Of a stretch of 64,000 bases of DNA, positions 54,519 to 64,000 are shown piece by piece. The DNA comes from Rana temporaria (Eukaryota; Chordata; Amphibia; Anura; Ranidae): the NCBI RefSeq assembly GCF_905171775.1, contig NC_053491.1:399879838-399943837 (forward strand). Reading direction: 5' to 3'. Below the pieces are notes generated by a model. It was not told where the DNA came from. It saw only the letters and a program-made list of their open reading frames with translations, and made no database searches. The position numbers and the translations under genes are program-made. Each line of letters begins with the position of its first letter. Position 1 is the first letter of the stretch.

Positions 54519-55942
54519 TATAGAGAGAAAAAAACTTCTGTTTTTTTAAAGGAGAAAAAAAAAAAAAATGAATTGACCATTAATGCTCAATCTCCAGCTG
54601 ATCCTGATCCTGATGAGCAGTATATAGTCACATTGAGACCAGTGGTGGATAATAGATCAGTAACTCTGCATTTCAAATGTATAGTGAAGAAGTCCCTTTT
54701 ATCCTCGATACAATGTGCAGTATGCGTACTCTCACTTTACTTCACTTTACTTCATTGTGCAGCTTAATTCGTTTAGGTTTAGGTTTATAGTCAGTCCATA
54801 CATCAATGCACATCACAGCACAGTACAGCACCATTAATTCATTTAAAACCAGCGAAAGTCCAGCAACTCATGTAGGGCCTCCATAAATAGCGGTAAAGCT
54901 GATCAATGGCGCCGTATTTAATGTTTGAAAGTGCTAGACAACAAGTCCAAAAGCAGGGTATCACACCAGCTGTGCGCCAGGGGCCATAAATAGTAAATGA
55001 CGGTAAATAATAAATCAATAGCCCTGCTTCACGAGTGTAAAGTGGAGAAGTCTCAGTTATCCTCGATGCAGTGTACAATGTATATACTCTCACTTCACTT
55101 TACTTCACTGAGCAGTTACTTCATTAGGCATATAGCCAAACCATTTCTCAATGCACAGCGCAGCACAGCACTATTAGTACATTTGGCATATATCCAGTCC
55201 AGACAGCATACCACAGTACAGGTCCGTTCAAGGCACAATGTAATCCAAACGTCACTGTTTGTACAAGATTTTACTCACTTTTGTGCAGTTTTTACAAGGT
55301 TTCCCCACTGCTTCTCCTCCTTTAAACAGGGCTGTGAGACTTTAATGTAGTGATACAGGGGGGGAGTGAGTCCTCCTTATTAACCCGGTTCAGCACAGGA
55401 GAGTAGGGGAGACCCCCTGGCTATCACCCGTGCCTCCCCGAGCCTCCTACAGCCAGGAAACGCCGATCCACGCTGGGACTGACACGGCCGGTCACATGGG
55501 CTGGTCAGCTGACCACCGTCTTCCAATCACGCGATCAGCTCATCTGCTGCAGCTACGCCTCCACCCCGGGTCTCCTCCGCTCTCTCCCCGGCTCCAGAAG
55601 CTCCCCAGACGGGACGGATGGAACGAGCAGGTAAGCAAAAGCCCCCCCGCAGGGCACAGGACATCAAAGCTCCCGACCAGCGATGCAGGTGAACCGCCTC
55701 TGTCAGTAAGGATATGCTGTAGATACGGCGTGGTAGCAAATAATAAGATCAGCAGGTATGGGGACCAGACTCCAGCTATTTAGGAAATTTAAGCAGCGCT
55801 CCCAGCATGGCCATTTCACATGCCTGTAGGGGGGGAGAGATACATGGGAGGTTTAGGCACACACCTCTCCACTTCTCACATCTCTACCTCGCTCACTCTC
55901 CACACTCCACGCTCCACACTCCTACATCCGGCCACACCCCCT
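54519..55942 (-). promoter_or_regulatory. LINE-D 5' UTR with tandem about 358-bp monomers
   Basis: Two related units recur about 358 bp apart. GTGAAGAAGTC, ATCCTCGATACAATGTGCAG and TACTCTCACTTTAC at 54684-54745 correspond to GTGGAGAAGTC, ATCCTCGATGCAGTGTACAA and TACTCTCACTTCAC at 55042-55105. Shared AATGCAC, CAGCACAGTACAGCA and CATATAGCC motifs follow. The distal part (55380-55940) is GC- and CpG-rich. L1 families in mammals use repeated 5' monomers as internal promoters, so the same role is likely here but untested. Confidence 0.7.
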
Positions 55943-56104
55943 CATGCTGCATTTCTTTACTTGCACAATGTATAGAGCTGCATAAGAGATTCTGCTTACT
56001 GTGTATCCTGCTCCATGATGTCGGCGACCATTTTCCCCGTGATGCATTCTGGATTGTTTGTATGCACTGGTGGCAATTTTCTTGTAGCCGACCGGTGGGT
56101 TTGT

Positions 56105-56690
56105 GAAGTAGTGTCTTCAGGGTACAAGATAGAATTCTATCTTGCCCACCAAACAGATTTTTTCCCTCCAACCTCCAGCTACAACCGACTTGTCAGGAAG
56201 CCCTATTTGGGGCAGTTTTAGACCTGCTAAAACGCGGGGTGGTTATTCCTGTCCCAGTTCTGGAACGGTTTCAGGGGTTTTACTCCAATCTGTTCATAGT
56301 ACCAAAGAAGGAGGGCGTTCGCCCAATTCTGGACCTTAGGGCCCTCAATTGCTTTGGGAAGGTACAAAGATTCCGGATGGAATCGGTTCGCTCTTTTGTC
56401 ACTGCCGGGGGACTTTCTGGCATTCTTGGACATCAGGGATGCCTATTTACATGTCCCCATATGCACAAAGCATCAGAGATATCTGCGTTTTGCAGTCGGG
56501 AAAGGCCACTATCAATTGTCGCTCTTTCCCATAGTGGCATCACTATCGTGGGCTACTTGGATGACCTGCTTCTAAGGGCCGCTTCGGCCTCAGACTTAGA
56601 GGTGAGCGTGTCTATAACCTGTCAGACTCTCAGACACCTTAAGGGTGTGCATACAATATTTTTTCCTACCTTTTTAAGAAGTACAAAGGT
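56105..56690 (+). pseudogene. DIRS1-like retrotransposon reverse transcriptase fragment
   Basis: Across frameshifts the + strand gives ERFQGFYSNLFIVPKKEGVR, PILDLRALN, a second-frame FLAFLDIRDAYLHVP and HQRYLRFAVGKGHYQLSLFP, then VGYLDDLLL. YSNLFxVPKKxG, LDIxDAYLHVPI and YLDDLL are reverse transcriptase motifs of DIRS-type (tyrosine recombinase) retrotransposons. At least two frame changes and missing N- and C-terminal parts show it is dead. No recombinase domain is visible nearby. Confidence 0.75.
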
Positions 56691-56800
56691 GTACTTCCGT
56701 CCCAGCTGGGCCGCGGCGAAGTACGCCATTTCCTCTTCTGCAGCGAGCCCCCCTCCTTCTCCTCCGCTGCCTTCTGGAACTTGTGTGTGTCCCAGAAGAC

Positions 56801-57041
56801 AAAGTGGCCATTCAGAAAGCGATGTGTGGTTTGCGCATGCGCAGTAGGAAAGGCTCCACTTCCGGTTGTAATGGTGGCGCCTTCACACGAGACAGTGGAC
56901 GAATCAGCCTCGGGGGGGCTGGTGGGGATGATTCATCCACTGTCTCGTGTGAAGGCGCTGCCATTACAACTGCAAGTGGAGCCTTCAGCCTTTCCTACTG
57001 TGCATGTGCAAACCACACACCGCTTTCTGAATGTCCACTTT
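56801..57041. mobile_element. Foldback MITE
   Basis: AAAGTGGCCATTCAGAAAGC at the left, GCTTTCTGAATGTCCACTTT at the right. The arms are nearly complete (GCGCATGCGCAGTAGGAAAG against CTTTCCTACTGTGCATGTGC; CCTTCACACGAGACAGTGG against CCACTGTCTCGTGTGAAGG). The short loop lies around 56910. Confidence 0.85.
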
Positions 57042-57920
57042 GTAAGGGAGTATTTTATTTGGTGCTGTAATAGTCTAATTCTTTCCTTCCATAAATGAGC
57101 ATTTATAAACATGGAACACGTTCAGTCCCCCAGATTAGTCAGCTACCTGTTGATAACCTGAATGGATTATTACACTGTCCCCTCAGCCTGACGTGAAACA
57201 GGAAGTGTTGTTCAGAAAACATGTAAATGGTGTGAAACAGCCAATGTCCGTGTATGGGAGATTTGTATTTATGTCAGTAACCTCAGTAATTAGGTATGTG
57301 ACATAACCTGTATTTAAAATTTACTTTGCTAATTTTTCTTCTAGCTGAACCAGTTTGTGACTATTCTTTCTGCACATTCTAGAAGCATAACAGGATTAAG
57401 ATTTTCTGTCAAGGACTTTTTGATCACTGTCAAATATATTCTGGTTGAATACTTCTTAGGTTAATTCTCCAATTTTGCCCTTTTTCAGGGATTAAGACTT
57501 CATGCTCAGACTTGTTGTGAGAAATGCAGATTAATTCCCGGTAGTTGGGAAAGCCAAGAAGCCCTCTTGTATAATTTACCTCCTGTGAAATAAAGTACTA
57601 TGAGTTGTTTATGTGGCAGTAATAAGGACGGTGTTTTTCACTTTATCTAGGCTGCTAGTGGCCTTGTGTCCATGTGTCCAATTCATGAAACGAGTAGCAA
57701 ATACTTATTGCCAAAAGTTATAATCAGTTCCATCTTTCAATGGCTTTTTTCCTCATAGAATAGGTGCAGGAATTCCCCCCTTCTGAGTCACCCTTCACCA
57801 CTGCCCCCTACCCACCCCTGAACACCATCCCTTGGCCACACCCCCTACCCACCTCCCAGTACCGCCTCTTTTGGAGACTACAGAGCCAAGTATCATTTTG
57901 TGCTACAAAAAGTAATTTGT
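57042..57920. other. No gene recognised
   Basis: AT-balanced sequence without repeats I can name. 57330-57600 reads partly open on the + strand but has stops and no recognisable domain. It may be single-copy intergenic DNA. Confidence 0.35.
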
Positions 57921-57924
57921 ATGG

Positions 57925-58255
57925 AATTTGATGTACCCCACCCCAGAAACAGTGAATCCCCCACACAACAGCAGACCTCCTCCCCAGCAACAATGGACCC
58001 CATCAACAAAATACCACCCCATCAACAATAGACCCCAGTAGCAGAAGATCTCCCAGCAGCCAGCATAAATAGACCCTCCAGCAGCTGGCAACAATAGATC
58101 CCTCCCTCAACAGAAGATCCCTGCCAGCACCAATATACTCCTCAGCCAACAGTAGACCTACGCAGCAACAATATACCCCCACAAAAAATTGATCTCCACC
58201 AACAACAATAGATTCCCCAGCAGCCAGCATCAATAGACCCTCCAGCACACCTTGC
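57925..58255. repeat. Degenerate tandem array with CAACAATAGACCCC core
   Basis: About 15 loose copies of CCAGCAGCCAGCAACAATAG-type units of variable length. The open frames across it are artefacts. Confidence 0.6.
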
Positions 58256-58346
58256 CATAAAATACATTCAGCGTTGGAAGTGCCGGAACGACATTCCCCC
58301 ACGTTTCCGCTGAAAAAAAAACCCTGCATCTTTCATCCTACTGGAG

Positions 58347-58647
58347 AAGGCCCCTTTCATATGAGTGGACCGATCAGGCCATCCATTTTTCTCGATGGGG
58401 AGGCAGATGTAAACGGACATGTGTCTGTTTACACCCGCCTGCACCCAATCCGTCAATTGGATCGCAGTCGGATGGAAACGCAGGCAGTATGTTTCCATCT
58501 GACTTCCCCATAGAGATCAGCGGGCTGTGTGTTCTGCAGAGCAGACATGGACCTGTCATCAGCCTGCTTGGGTGGGATCAAAAAGACAGATCCCCTGCTG
58601 AGCAGGCGGATCCGCATGACGAAGTCTGCCCTATGTGAAAGGGGCCT
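58347..58647. mobile_element. Foldback MITE with GGCCCCTTTCA ends
   Basis: AAGGCCCCTTTCATATGAG at the left and CTATGTGAAAGGGGCCT at the right, with internal pairing (GATCGCAGTCGGATGGAAAC and GTTTCCATCTGAC). The flank is not clearly duplicated. Confidence 0.65.
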
Positions 58648-58699
58648 AAATGGAGTAAAAAAATATATTTTTATAAGCAATAGATCTCAACCCTATATT

Positions 58700-58762
58700 C
58701 ACTATATTACCAAAAGTACACCTGACTTTACACACACTTGAACTTTAATGGCATCACAGTCT
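58700..58762. mobile_element. Tc1/mariner terminal fragment
   Basis: CACTATATTACCAAAAGTAC followed by TTTAATGGCATCACAGTCT matches the terminus of the larger Tc1-like remnant at 59410. It stops where the next foldback element begins. Confidence 0.6.
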
Positions 58763-59203
58763 GATGCCGCGTACACACCATCACTTTATGTGATGAAAAA
58801 AAATGACGTTTTTAAAAACGTCACTTTAATTGACCGTGTGTGGGGGAAAACTTCGTTTTATGTCTTCTAAAAAACAACCAAAAAAAATTGAAGCATGCTT
58901 CAATTTTATGTGTCGTTTTTCAAAACGTCAACTTTTACTTCACAGAAATTGACCGTGTGTAGTAAAAAACGTCGTTTAAAATGACGTTTTTTCACCCGCG
59001 CATGCCCAGAAGCTACTTATGAAGCAAGCTTCAATGGAAAAAGTGGTGAGTACGTAACCTCGCTTTGCTAGAACATTGTGAGAAAAACGATGGTGTGTAG
59101 GCAACTTCGTCTTTGAAAATTGAAGTTTCAAAAACGTCATTTTTTACTTCACAGAAAATGTCGTTTTTTTTCATCACATAAAGTGATGGTGTGTACGGGG
59201 CAT
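58763..59203. mobile_element. Foldback MITE, ATGCCGCGTACACAC family
   Basis: GATGCCGCGTACACACCATC at the left and GATGGTGTGTACGGGGCAT at the right. The arms are mostly complementary (CACTTTATGTGATGAAAAAA against TTTTTTCATCACATAAAGTG; AAAACGTC repeats). Same terminal family as 63323-63892. Confidence 0.8.
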
Positions 59204-59409
59204 AAGAGGAGGGGAAACAACATGTGCATGATGCCTTAAAATTTATAATTGCAGAGGTGTTGCATGGGTTTCCTGCTCTTGTTATTACTGTGATTGTCTT
59301 TTACAGGATCTGCATGGTTGGGAGCCCCCCCCCCCCTCAGTTCCTAGTTACTCTGCTAGGAACACTCAGTGAGCACGATCCCAGCCCAAACAAGGGATTG
59401 AGGCTGCAC

Positions 59410-59886
59410 ATACACTATATTACCCAAAGTATTGGAACGCCTTCCTTTACACACACATGAAGTTTAATGGCATCACAGTCTTAGTCCATAGGGTTCAATA
59501 TTGAGTTGGCCCACCCTTTACAGATATAACAGTTTCAACTCTTCTGGGAAGGCTGTCCACAAGGTTTAGGAGTTTGCCTATGGGAATGTTTAACCATTCT
59601 TCCAGAAGCGCATTTGTGAGGTCAGGCACTGATGTTGGACGAGAAGGCCTGGCTCACAGTCTCTGCTTTAATTTATCCCAAAGGTGTTCTATCGGGTTGC
59701 AAGCCAGTCAAGTTCCTCCAACCCAAACTCGCTCATCTATGTCTTTATGGAATTGCTTTGTGCACTGGTCCAAATTATTTGGTGGAAGAGAGATTATGAT
59801 GAGGGGTTGGTCTTGGCCCCTTAGTTCCAGTGGAGGGAACTCTTAAGTCAGTATACCAAGACATTTTGGACAATTTCATGCTCCTA
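59410..59886 (-). pseudogene. Rearranged Tc1-like transposase remnant
   Basis: On the - strand, 59770-59470 encodes in broken frames the C-terminal part of a Tc1-type DD34E transposase (EELDWLA, NALLEEWLN-like, NLVDSLPRRVETVISVKGG-like residues). The right part (59775-59870) reads on the + strand as GPLVPVEGTLKSVYQDILDN, which belongs upstream in the same protein. The element therefore contains an internal inversion or head-to-head join. The terminal CACTATATTACCC matches 58700. Several stops make it non-functional. Confidence 0.7.
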
Positions 59887-60184
59887 ACTTGGGGTGAAGG
59901 AGATTGATTGGCTTGCACAGCGTCCTGGCCATCAGTTGAGATTGAACCAGTTAATAATAATTTGCACTGACAGGGGGCAGGATTGCTTTCTAATTACTGA
60001 TAAATTTCAGTTAATGTCTTGGCTTTCCATGCCTTTTTGCATCTCCCTTTCTTCATGTGTTCAGTACTTTTTGTACCTGTGTCATTCCATTTTATTACAC
60101 ATAACTTAATTTCTGAACTTATTTGTTTGAGGTGTAATGTGGTGAAAATTTCATGTCAATAGCACCTTTAGAAATGTATTTATT

Positions 60185-60270
60185 AGAGGTTGACGGATAT
60201 ATCGGCCGATATATGGCCATTTTGGAAAAATCGGCCGATTATTATCCAAATTAGGCCAATATTGAACACT
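60185..60270. mobile_element. Short hAT-like terminal fragment
   Basis: TAGAGGTTGACGGATATATC and the repeated CGGCCGAT motif resemble a family of vertebrate hAT ends that I recall. No matching right end is found. Confidence 0.35.
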
Positions 60271-60574
60271 GACCACACCGTGCCCACATTCCTCCTCCCT
60301 TCTCCAAAATATGTTGGCAGAACAGTGCTGCGGTGTGTGAAACTGACATGTAACTGAATGGAGAGAGAGGAGCTGTCAAAATTCAGCATTGATGTTGAGG
60401 GTGGGCGGCCCGGGGTGGGAAAACCCGGGGTGGGCAGGACCTAGCAGCTATCCAACACCAGCTAATGGGATCTGGGTGGGCCGCTACGTCTATGTGGCCA
60501 TCCCCCTTCTCAAACAGCCCAATCATTGGTTGGAGTTGGATAGCTTTGAGCGTGCCATGTCGCCTGCCACCAGA

Positions 60575-61012
60575 AATCCATCAGGTGCCCCCAGCAGAGT
60601 CCCTCCTTACACCAGGTGCCCCCAGCAGAGTCCCTCCTTACATCAGGCACCCCCATCAGAGTCCCTCCTTACATCAGGCGCCCCCATCAGAGTCCCTCCT
60701 TACATCAGGTGCCCCCAGCAGAGTCCCTCCTTACACCAGGTGACCCCAGTAGAGTCACTCCTTCCACCAGGTGCCCTCAGCGGAGTCCCTCCTGGCATCA
60801 GGTACCCTCAGCGGAGTCCCTCCTTGTATCAGGTGCCCTCAGCGGAGTCCCTCCTTGCATCAGGTGCCCTCAGCGGAGTCCCTCCTTACATCAGGTGTCC
60901 CCAGTGGAGTCCCTCCTTACATCAGGTGTTCCCAGCGGAGTCCCTCCTTACATCAGGTGTCCCCAGCGGAGTCTCTCCTTACACCAGGTGTCCCCAGTGG
61001 AGTCACTTGGCT
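60575..61012. repeat. 31-bp minisatellite, about 14 copies
   Basis: Unit CAGAGTCCCTCCTTACATCA then GGTGCCCCCAG. The period is 31 bp, so each open frame cycles through three different peptides. This produces overlapping 92-213-codon frames that are artefacts. The left half carries CAGCAGAG and the right half CAGCGGAG. Confidence 0.93.
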
Positions 61013-61064
61013 CTGCCTCTCGTTGGATAATCATCGGATAAGCATGGTTTGATCTCTGCCACCA

Positions 61065-61315
61065 TTACAGAAGACCAGCTCTCGTGTAACAGGTCACTCG
61101 CCCAGGGGAAGAAACGAGGCGGAGCCCAGGTGGCTGTCAATAGAAATAGAGCTGCCACCAACCTCCCCACCCCATGGCCCCTCCCACAACAGGTCACAGA
61201 CGGGCAGGAGATTAGCGGCAGCTCCATTTCTATTGGCAGCCAACCGGGCTCCACCTCTTGTTTCCTCCCCTGGCCGATTGACCTGTTACACAAGAGCTCA
61301 GCTGGTCTTCTGTAA
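61065..61315. mobile_element. Foldback MITE
   Basis: TTACAGAAGACCAGCTCTCG at the left, GAGCTCAGCTGGTCTTCTG at the right. Arms include AACAGGTCACTCG/GACCTGTTACAC, GGAAGAAACGAGG/CCTCTTGTTTCC and CAATAGAAATAGAGCTGCC/GGCAGCTCCATTTCTATTGG. 61316-62195 has no gene I recognise. Confidence 0.75.
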
Positions 61316-62195
61316 AATGACAGTGGAGACAATTCACCAGTGCCGGTTGCGGACCTCTAGCGAAAATTTTTAAAAACACAGATTTCCCTAGACATTTCCT
61401 GGTATACGGTAAGTCCGGGACAAAGATCTAAATACAGGGATTGTCCCGGGCAATTTGGGACAATTGACAACTTTGATTACCTGTGCCAGAGGATCCACCA
61501 CCAGCCCCCTTATACTTACCTGAGCCCGATCTTGATCCAGCGATGTGCCTGAGAGCAGCAACTCTCTCTGCTCTCTAACTACCAACTGGGCAGACTGATA
61601 ACTGTCAATCAAGTTATGTAACGAGGGAGCAGAGGTGGGGCGGGGGACCCAAGAAGAAGAGGATCAGGGCTACTCTGTGCAAAACCATTGCACAAAGCAG
61701 GTAAGTATAAAATGTTTGTTAACAGCTTTAAAATTGTCACAGCGCTGCCCCCCTTAAATTATCTTATACATGCATTCAACTACAAGTCCACAAAAAAATA
61801 GTCCATAGTAAAGTGCAATCTTCAAAGTGCAAGGTGCAGAAAATTCCTTAAAGTGCTGAATCCAAGGTGTTGTACTCACCTCTTATGTGTCACCACTCAC
61901 CAACAATCACTGAAACAAGGCATATGGAAATCACTCCCAAGTATTCTGATGTGATGTGGTATGAATGGTCCTCTGTATATCTCTTCTTCCACTCCTCCGT
62001 AGCATTAACCAGACCAACGTGTTATTTCCATGCCACAGAAAAATATCCACAGTGTTATACTGTTTATTACATTAAAATATTTTTTTAAATGACACTTAAA
62101 ATGTAGTAGTAAAACAGAGAATATACATCCAACTATGGCTGCCGCTTTGGCATGCATTCCAACAGCCAGAAATTATGTAATAGGACGTCCTCGCT

Positions 62196-62681
62196 TTAAA
62201 GCGGATGTGCCATGGGAACAAAATATTAAAAGTCAGCAGCTACAAATACTGCAGCTGCTGACTTTTAATATTAGGACACTTACCTGTCCTGGAGTCCAGC
62301 GCCGATCGCAGCAGAGCACGAGCGATCGCTCGTCACTCTGCTGCTCCCCCCGCCATCCACGCTGAGGGAACCAGGAAGTGAAGCGCTGCGGCTTCACTGC
62401 CCGGTTCCCTACGGCGCATGCGCGAGTCGCGCTGCGCCCGCCGATTGGCTCACACGCTGTGTGCTGGGAGCCGAGTGTTCCCAGCACACAACAGGCGACA
62501 GACGGGATGTGACGGAATGCCCGTCTTTCGCCCGTAGCGTGTAGCCGGAAGTGGGTGCAAATACCTGTCTTTAGACAGGTGTCTGCACCCCCCTCCCCCC
62601 TGAAAGGTGTCAATTGTGACACCGGAGGGGGGGAGGGTTCCGATCAGCGGGACTCCACTTTAGGGTGGAGGACCGCTTTAA
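62196..62681. mobile_element. TTAA-type foldback
   Basis: TTAAAGCGGATGTGCCATGG at the left, TAGGGTGGAGGACCGCTTTAA at the right (outer ten bases inverted). An internal hairpin, TATTAAAAGTCAGCAGC against GCTGCTGACTTTTAATA, is at 62223-62275. CpG-rich middle. Confidence 0.75.
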
Positions 62682-62771
62682 GCGTTTACTACTACATTGT
62701 AAGTGTAACTAGAAAAGCTACAATTTCTGGGGAAGTTGTGTGAAGTGTTCTTGCCTCTACCAGTAGTCTAC

Positions 62772-62893
62772 AACTGGAGTGGGCGGAGTAACTGGGTGGA
62801 GTGGCTTGAGTAACTGTTGTGTGGTTGGAGTGGCTTGAGTAACTGTTGTGTGGTTGGAGTGGCTGGAGTAACTGTGGAAAGGTTGGACTGGGC
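62772..62893. repeat. Short tandem array, about 34-bp unit
   Basis: Three to four copies of GGTTGGAGTGGCTTGAGTAA then CTGTTGTGT. The adjoining 62894-63320 contains short direct repeats (GTGTAGGGATRGCAGCAGG) and a segment (TTCCTATGGGACCAATTTCA) that looks repeat-derived. No gene is seen. Confidence 0.75.
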
Positions 62894-63322
62894 AGAGTAA
62901 CTTTATGGAGGGCTACAGTGGAGTTTCAATGAATGTCAATGGATGGCGTGAGTTGCAAACAAATGGTCATATTGTGAAAACTATCAGGATTATGGCTTAG
63001 CTGTGGACATGTGTAGGGATAGCAGCAGGGATGTGTAGGGATGGCAGCAGGGATAGCTGAACGTTTTGATATAAGATTTGTGTAGGTGGGCTAAAAAATG
63101 AGGGAGTGGTGGCAGTTTATAAATCATGTCCTGATTTTTCAGCTTTTGTCAGCTCACACTCACAGTTTTGAACATTTCGCCATTCATTCCTATGGGACCA
63201 ATTTCACCGCAAAAACAACGATATTTCGTGAACCATTCCACAAAGTAATAGCACACCAATCTGGACCAATCTGCACGTTTCGGTGTATTACTGTCTATGT
63301 AGTGTAAAAGCTAAAAGAAGAG

Positions 63323-63892
63323 TAATGCCGCGTACACACAGTCGTTTTTCGGCATGGAAAAAAACATAGTTTTTCAGCATGTCCAAAAAACTAAGTTTTT
63401 CCAACTTCATCATTAAAAACGATGTTGCCCACACACCATCGTTTTTGAAAAATGATAAACAAAGTGCGGTGACGTACAACACGTACGACGGCACTCTAAA
63501 GGGGAAGTTCTATTTGCCTTTGGGCTGCTTTTAGCTGATTCCTTGTTAGTAAAAGACGATTCGCGCTTTTTTGTCTGTTACAGCGTGATGAATGTGCTTA
63601 CTCCATTATGAATGGTAGTTTTACCAGAACGAGCGCTCCCATCTCATAACTCGCTTCTGGGCATGCGCGGGTTTAAAACGTTGTTTTAGCCCACACACGA
63701 TCATTTTTTACAACCCGAAAAACGACATTTTAAAAATAGACGTTAAAAAATGCAACATGTTCGAATTTTTTTTTTTGTCGTTTTTTAGAAGCTGAAAAAC
63801 GATGTGAAGCCCACACATGATCATTTTAAATAACGTTTTTAAAAACTATGTTTTTTTTCATGCCGAAAAATGACCGTGTGTACGCGGCATTA
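63323..63892. mobile_element. Foldback MITE, ATGCCGCGTACACAC family
   Basis: TAATGCCGCGTACACACAG at the left, TGTGTACGCGGCATTA at the right. Inner arms pair (GTTTTTCGGCATGG against CATGCCGAAAAATG; repeated CCACACA(C/T)GATCAT blocks). The remaining 63893-64000 is AT-rich with nothing identifiable. Confidence 0.82.
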
Positions 63893-64000
63893 GGGTGGTA
63901 AATTTGGCTATAATAAGAATATTATATATGTGAAATAACAGTAAGTGATCTTGCTATGCAAGAACACTTAATTAAAGAAAATCTTTAAATGTAATAAATG

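Larger units (their letters stand above)
46706..55942 (-). mobile_element. Full-length L1-like LINE with 16-bp target-site duplications (LINE-D)
   Basis: CATGCTGCATTTCTTT occurs at 46690-46705 and again at 55943-55958. A poly-T run follows the left copy, the - strand poly-A tail. Between them, on the - strand, are a 5' UTR (55942-54519), ORF1 (54518-53505), a 682-bp inter-ORF spacer, ORF2 (52821-47210, interrupted once) and a 3' UTR (47209-46706). Without the 1866-bp hAT insertion and its duplicated octamer the LINE is about 7.36 kb. Domain order and motifs are those of the L1/Tx1 group of LINEs. Intact long frames imply recent insertion. Confidence 0.93.

Noticed and set aside
57330..57600. 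Possible exon of a third gene
   Set aside because: Short open stretches contain stops in every frame, with no splice-site pair or domain that I recognise.
60389..61030. 213-codon proline/serine-rich frame
   Set aside because: It is a 31-bp minisatellite read in rotating frames, with three overlapping frames of equal openness.

Overview
The window is vertebrate nuclear DNA, most likely from a frog with a large, transposon-rich genome; a ranid-like frog is my inference. Only two host protein genes can be read with confidence, both intron-containing and on the + strand. PCNA, the DNA replication sliding clamp, has six coding exons between 3633 and 9447. TMEM230, a small two-pass vesicle membrane protein, has three coding exons between 28604 and 37516. 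The two genes are neighbours in the same order in human, so this is a conserved vertebrate gene pair in a block expanded by repeats. Every splice junction of both genes obeys GT-AG and keeps the frame. The predicted proteins are 261 and 119 residues and appear intact.

Layout. 1-3400: foldback repeats, a 33-bp minisatellite (1197-2422) and a 67-bp minisatellite (2773-3395) that ends just before the PCNA promoter. 3420-9640: PCNA. 9640-26500: intergenic DNA made almost wholly of transposons. It contains an old L1-like LINE on the + strand (about 11.4-21.6 kb) split by successive insertions, a solo LTR with a 5-bp target-site duplication, and a nested stack of palindromic foldback elements at 24.3-26.5 kb. 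26500-40900: TMEM230 with a CpG-rich first-exon region, introns full of foldback/MITE copies, and a 5'-truncated LINE. 41400-46060: two more LINE fragments. 46690-55958: a full-length L1-like LINE on the - strand with 16-bp target-site duplications, intact ORF1, a 5' UTR built of about 358-bp repeats, and an ORF2 interrupted only by a 1.87-kb hAT-type element that has its own 8-bp duplication. 56-64 kb: a DIRS1-like reverse transcriptase remnant, foldbacks, a 31-bp minisatellite and a rearranged Tc1-like remnant.

PCNA acts in the nucleus in replication and repair and TMEM230 in secretory and endosomal vesicles; nothing in the sequence suggests they share a pathway. The rest is best read as a record of transposition. 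The most informative parts are cases where target-site duplications show which element jumped into which, and a numerous family of palindromic elements bounded by TTAA. I found no operon, CRISPR array, phage, tRNA or rRNA gene. I saw no clear evidence of an undescribed cellular system; the novel candidates are transposon families and the orphan promoter/exon-like segment at 27.4-27.6 kb.
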